Below are positions 63,592 through 64,000 of a stretch of 64,000 bases of DNA, piece by piece; the stretch's first letter is position 1, and each line of letters opens with the position of its first letter. The stretch comes from Gambelia wislizenii (taxonomy: Eukaryota > Chordata > Lepidosauria > Squamata > Crotaphytidae): positions 33,789,501-33,853,500 of the forward strand of contig JAUMIR010000001.1 in the NCBI GenBank assembly GCA_030847615.1, given 5' to 3'. Below the pieces are notes generated by a model. That model was not told where the DNA came from and made no database searches. It saw only the letters and a list, made by a program, of their open reading frames with translations. The position numbers and the translations under genes are program-made.

Positions 63592-64000
63592 TCTTTGGAA
63601 GTTCTGCCGACTGGGTCATGATGTTAATGAATTACTTGAAAATCAATAAAACATATTTAACAAAGTATAAAACATTTTTAGGCATATACCTGTGAAATTC
63701 TACAGAGCTAAAAACAATTGTGACAAGATCACATTGTATGTGAACCAAAGTCTTAGGAATCCACAAACAGTGTAGCATTGTGTTCATCATGAGAAGCCAG
63801 TTAGATTTTGTAATTAAAAACAGCCACATACTCTAAAGACCACCTTTTAATCTCAGGAAATTAGAAGAGACATGAAAAAAGAAGCAAAGGAAAGAAAATA
63901 TATTTGTAAGCAAAATGTAAAATTTTCACTAATCATAAATAATAACACATATGGTCAGTTTCAAATTACGTGCTTAATCTTTTCATCCATATTGGGACAC
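63592..64000. other. Unassigned AT-rich DNA
   Basis: I see nothing recognisable in the last 400 bp. Confidence 0.35.

Noticed and set aside
1..64000. Bacterial, plasmid or phage origin, including CRISPR arrays
   Set aside because: No dense coding, ribosome binding sites or direct repeats with regular spacers. Vertebrate LINEs and SINEs occur throughout.

Overview
This window looks like AT-rich, intergenic or intronic nuclear DNA from a squamate reptile, probably a lizard. I base that on the mix of repeats. It holds CR1, L2, L1 and BovB/RTE LINE fragments, a 5S rRNA-derived SINE, tRNA SINEs with the BovB-type tail typical of 'Sauria' SINEs, Penelope-like (PLE) sequence, Ty3/gypsy and ERV LTRs, and many palindromic MITEs. 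I found no host protein-coding exon, tRNA gene, rRNA gene, CRISPR array or operon. The only long open frames belong to retroelements.

Layout. 1-5 kb: mostly unique sequence, a CTTT microsatellite, a Sauria SINE and a GC-richer stretch with a short tandem duplication. 5-9.2 kb: two copies of a roughly 600-bp MITE family ending GGACTTTATCAGAC, L2 tails, an older repeat interrupted by a SINE, and a second MITE family. 10-13.3 kb: a PLE tail arranged as a 455-bp palindrome, one arm interrupted by a solo LTR with a 4-bp target duplication; then a diverged LTR and a 5S SINE. 13.6-23.9 kb: more MITEs, an L1 3' end, Sauria SINEs and a pogo/Tigger-like MITE. 25-33.5 kb: a hAT-like MITE split by a second solo LTR, CR1, BovB, L2 and an LTR-like promoter region. 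33.7-44.3 kb: a cluster of TGACAGCTGTCA palindromes, truncated LINEs and an L2 element interrupted by two MITE insertions. 44.3-48 kb: largely unique, including the best candidate for conserved non-coding DNA (about 45.7-46.8 kb). 48.3-61.7 kb: several LINE 3' ends, a broken Ty3/gypsy element with its LTR, and the main autonomous element here: a nearly full-length but decayed LINE at about 56.5-60.5 kb. 61.8-64 kb: mostly unique.

No host gene set acts together in this window. Its main content is a record of insertions: LTR into PLE, LTR into MITE, SINE into repeat, MITEs and CR1 into L2, L2 into MITE, and CR1 into gypsy. These nestings allow relative dating. I see no convincing undescribed multi-gene system. 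The items most worth a second look are the PLE palindrome, the MITE families, the LINE with a conserved C2HC finger, the gypsy element whose RNase H lies next to its 3' LTR, and the repeated TALE-type palindromes. Family assignments come from recognition by eye, without database searches.
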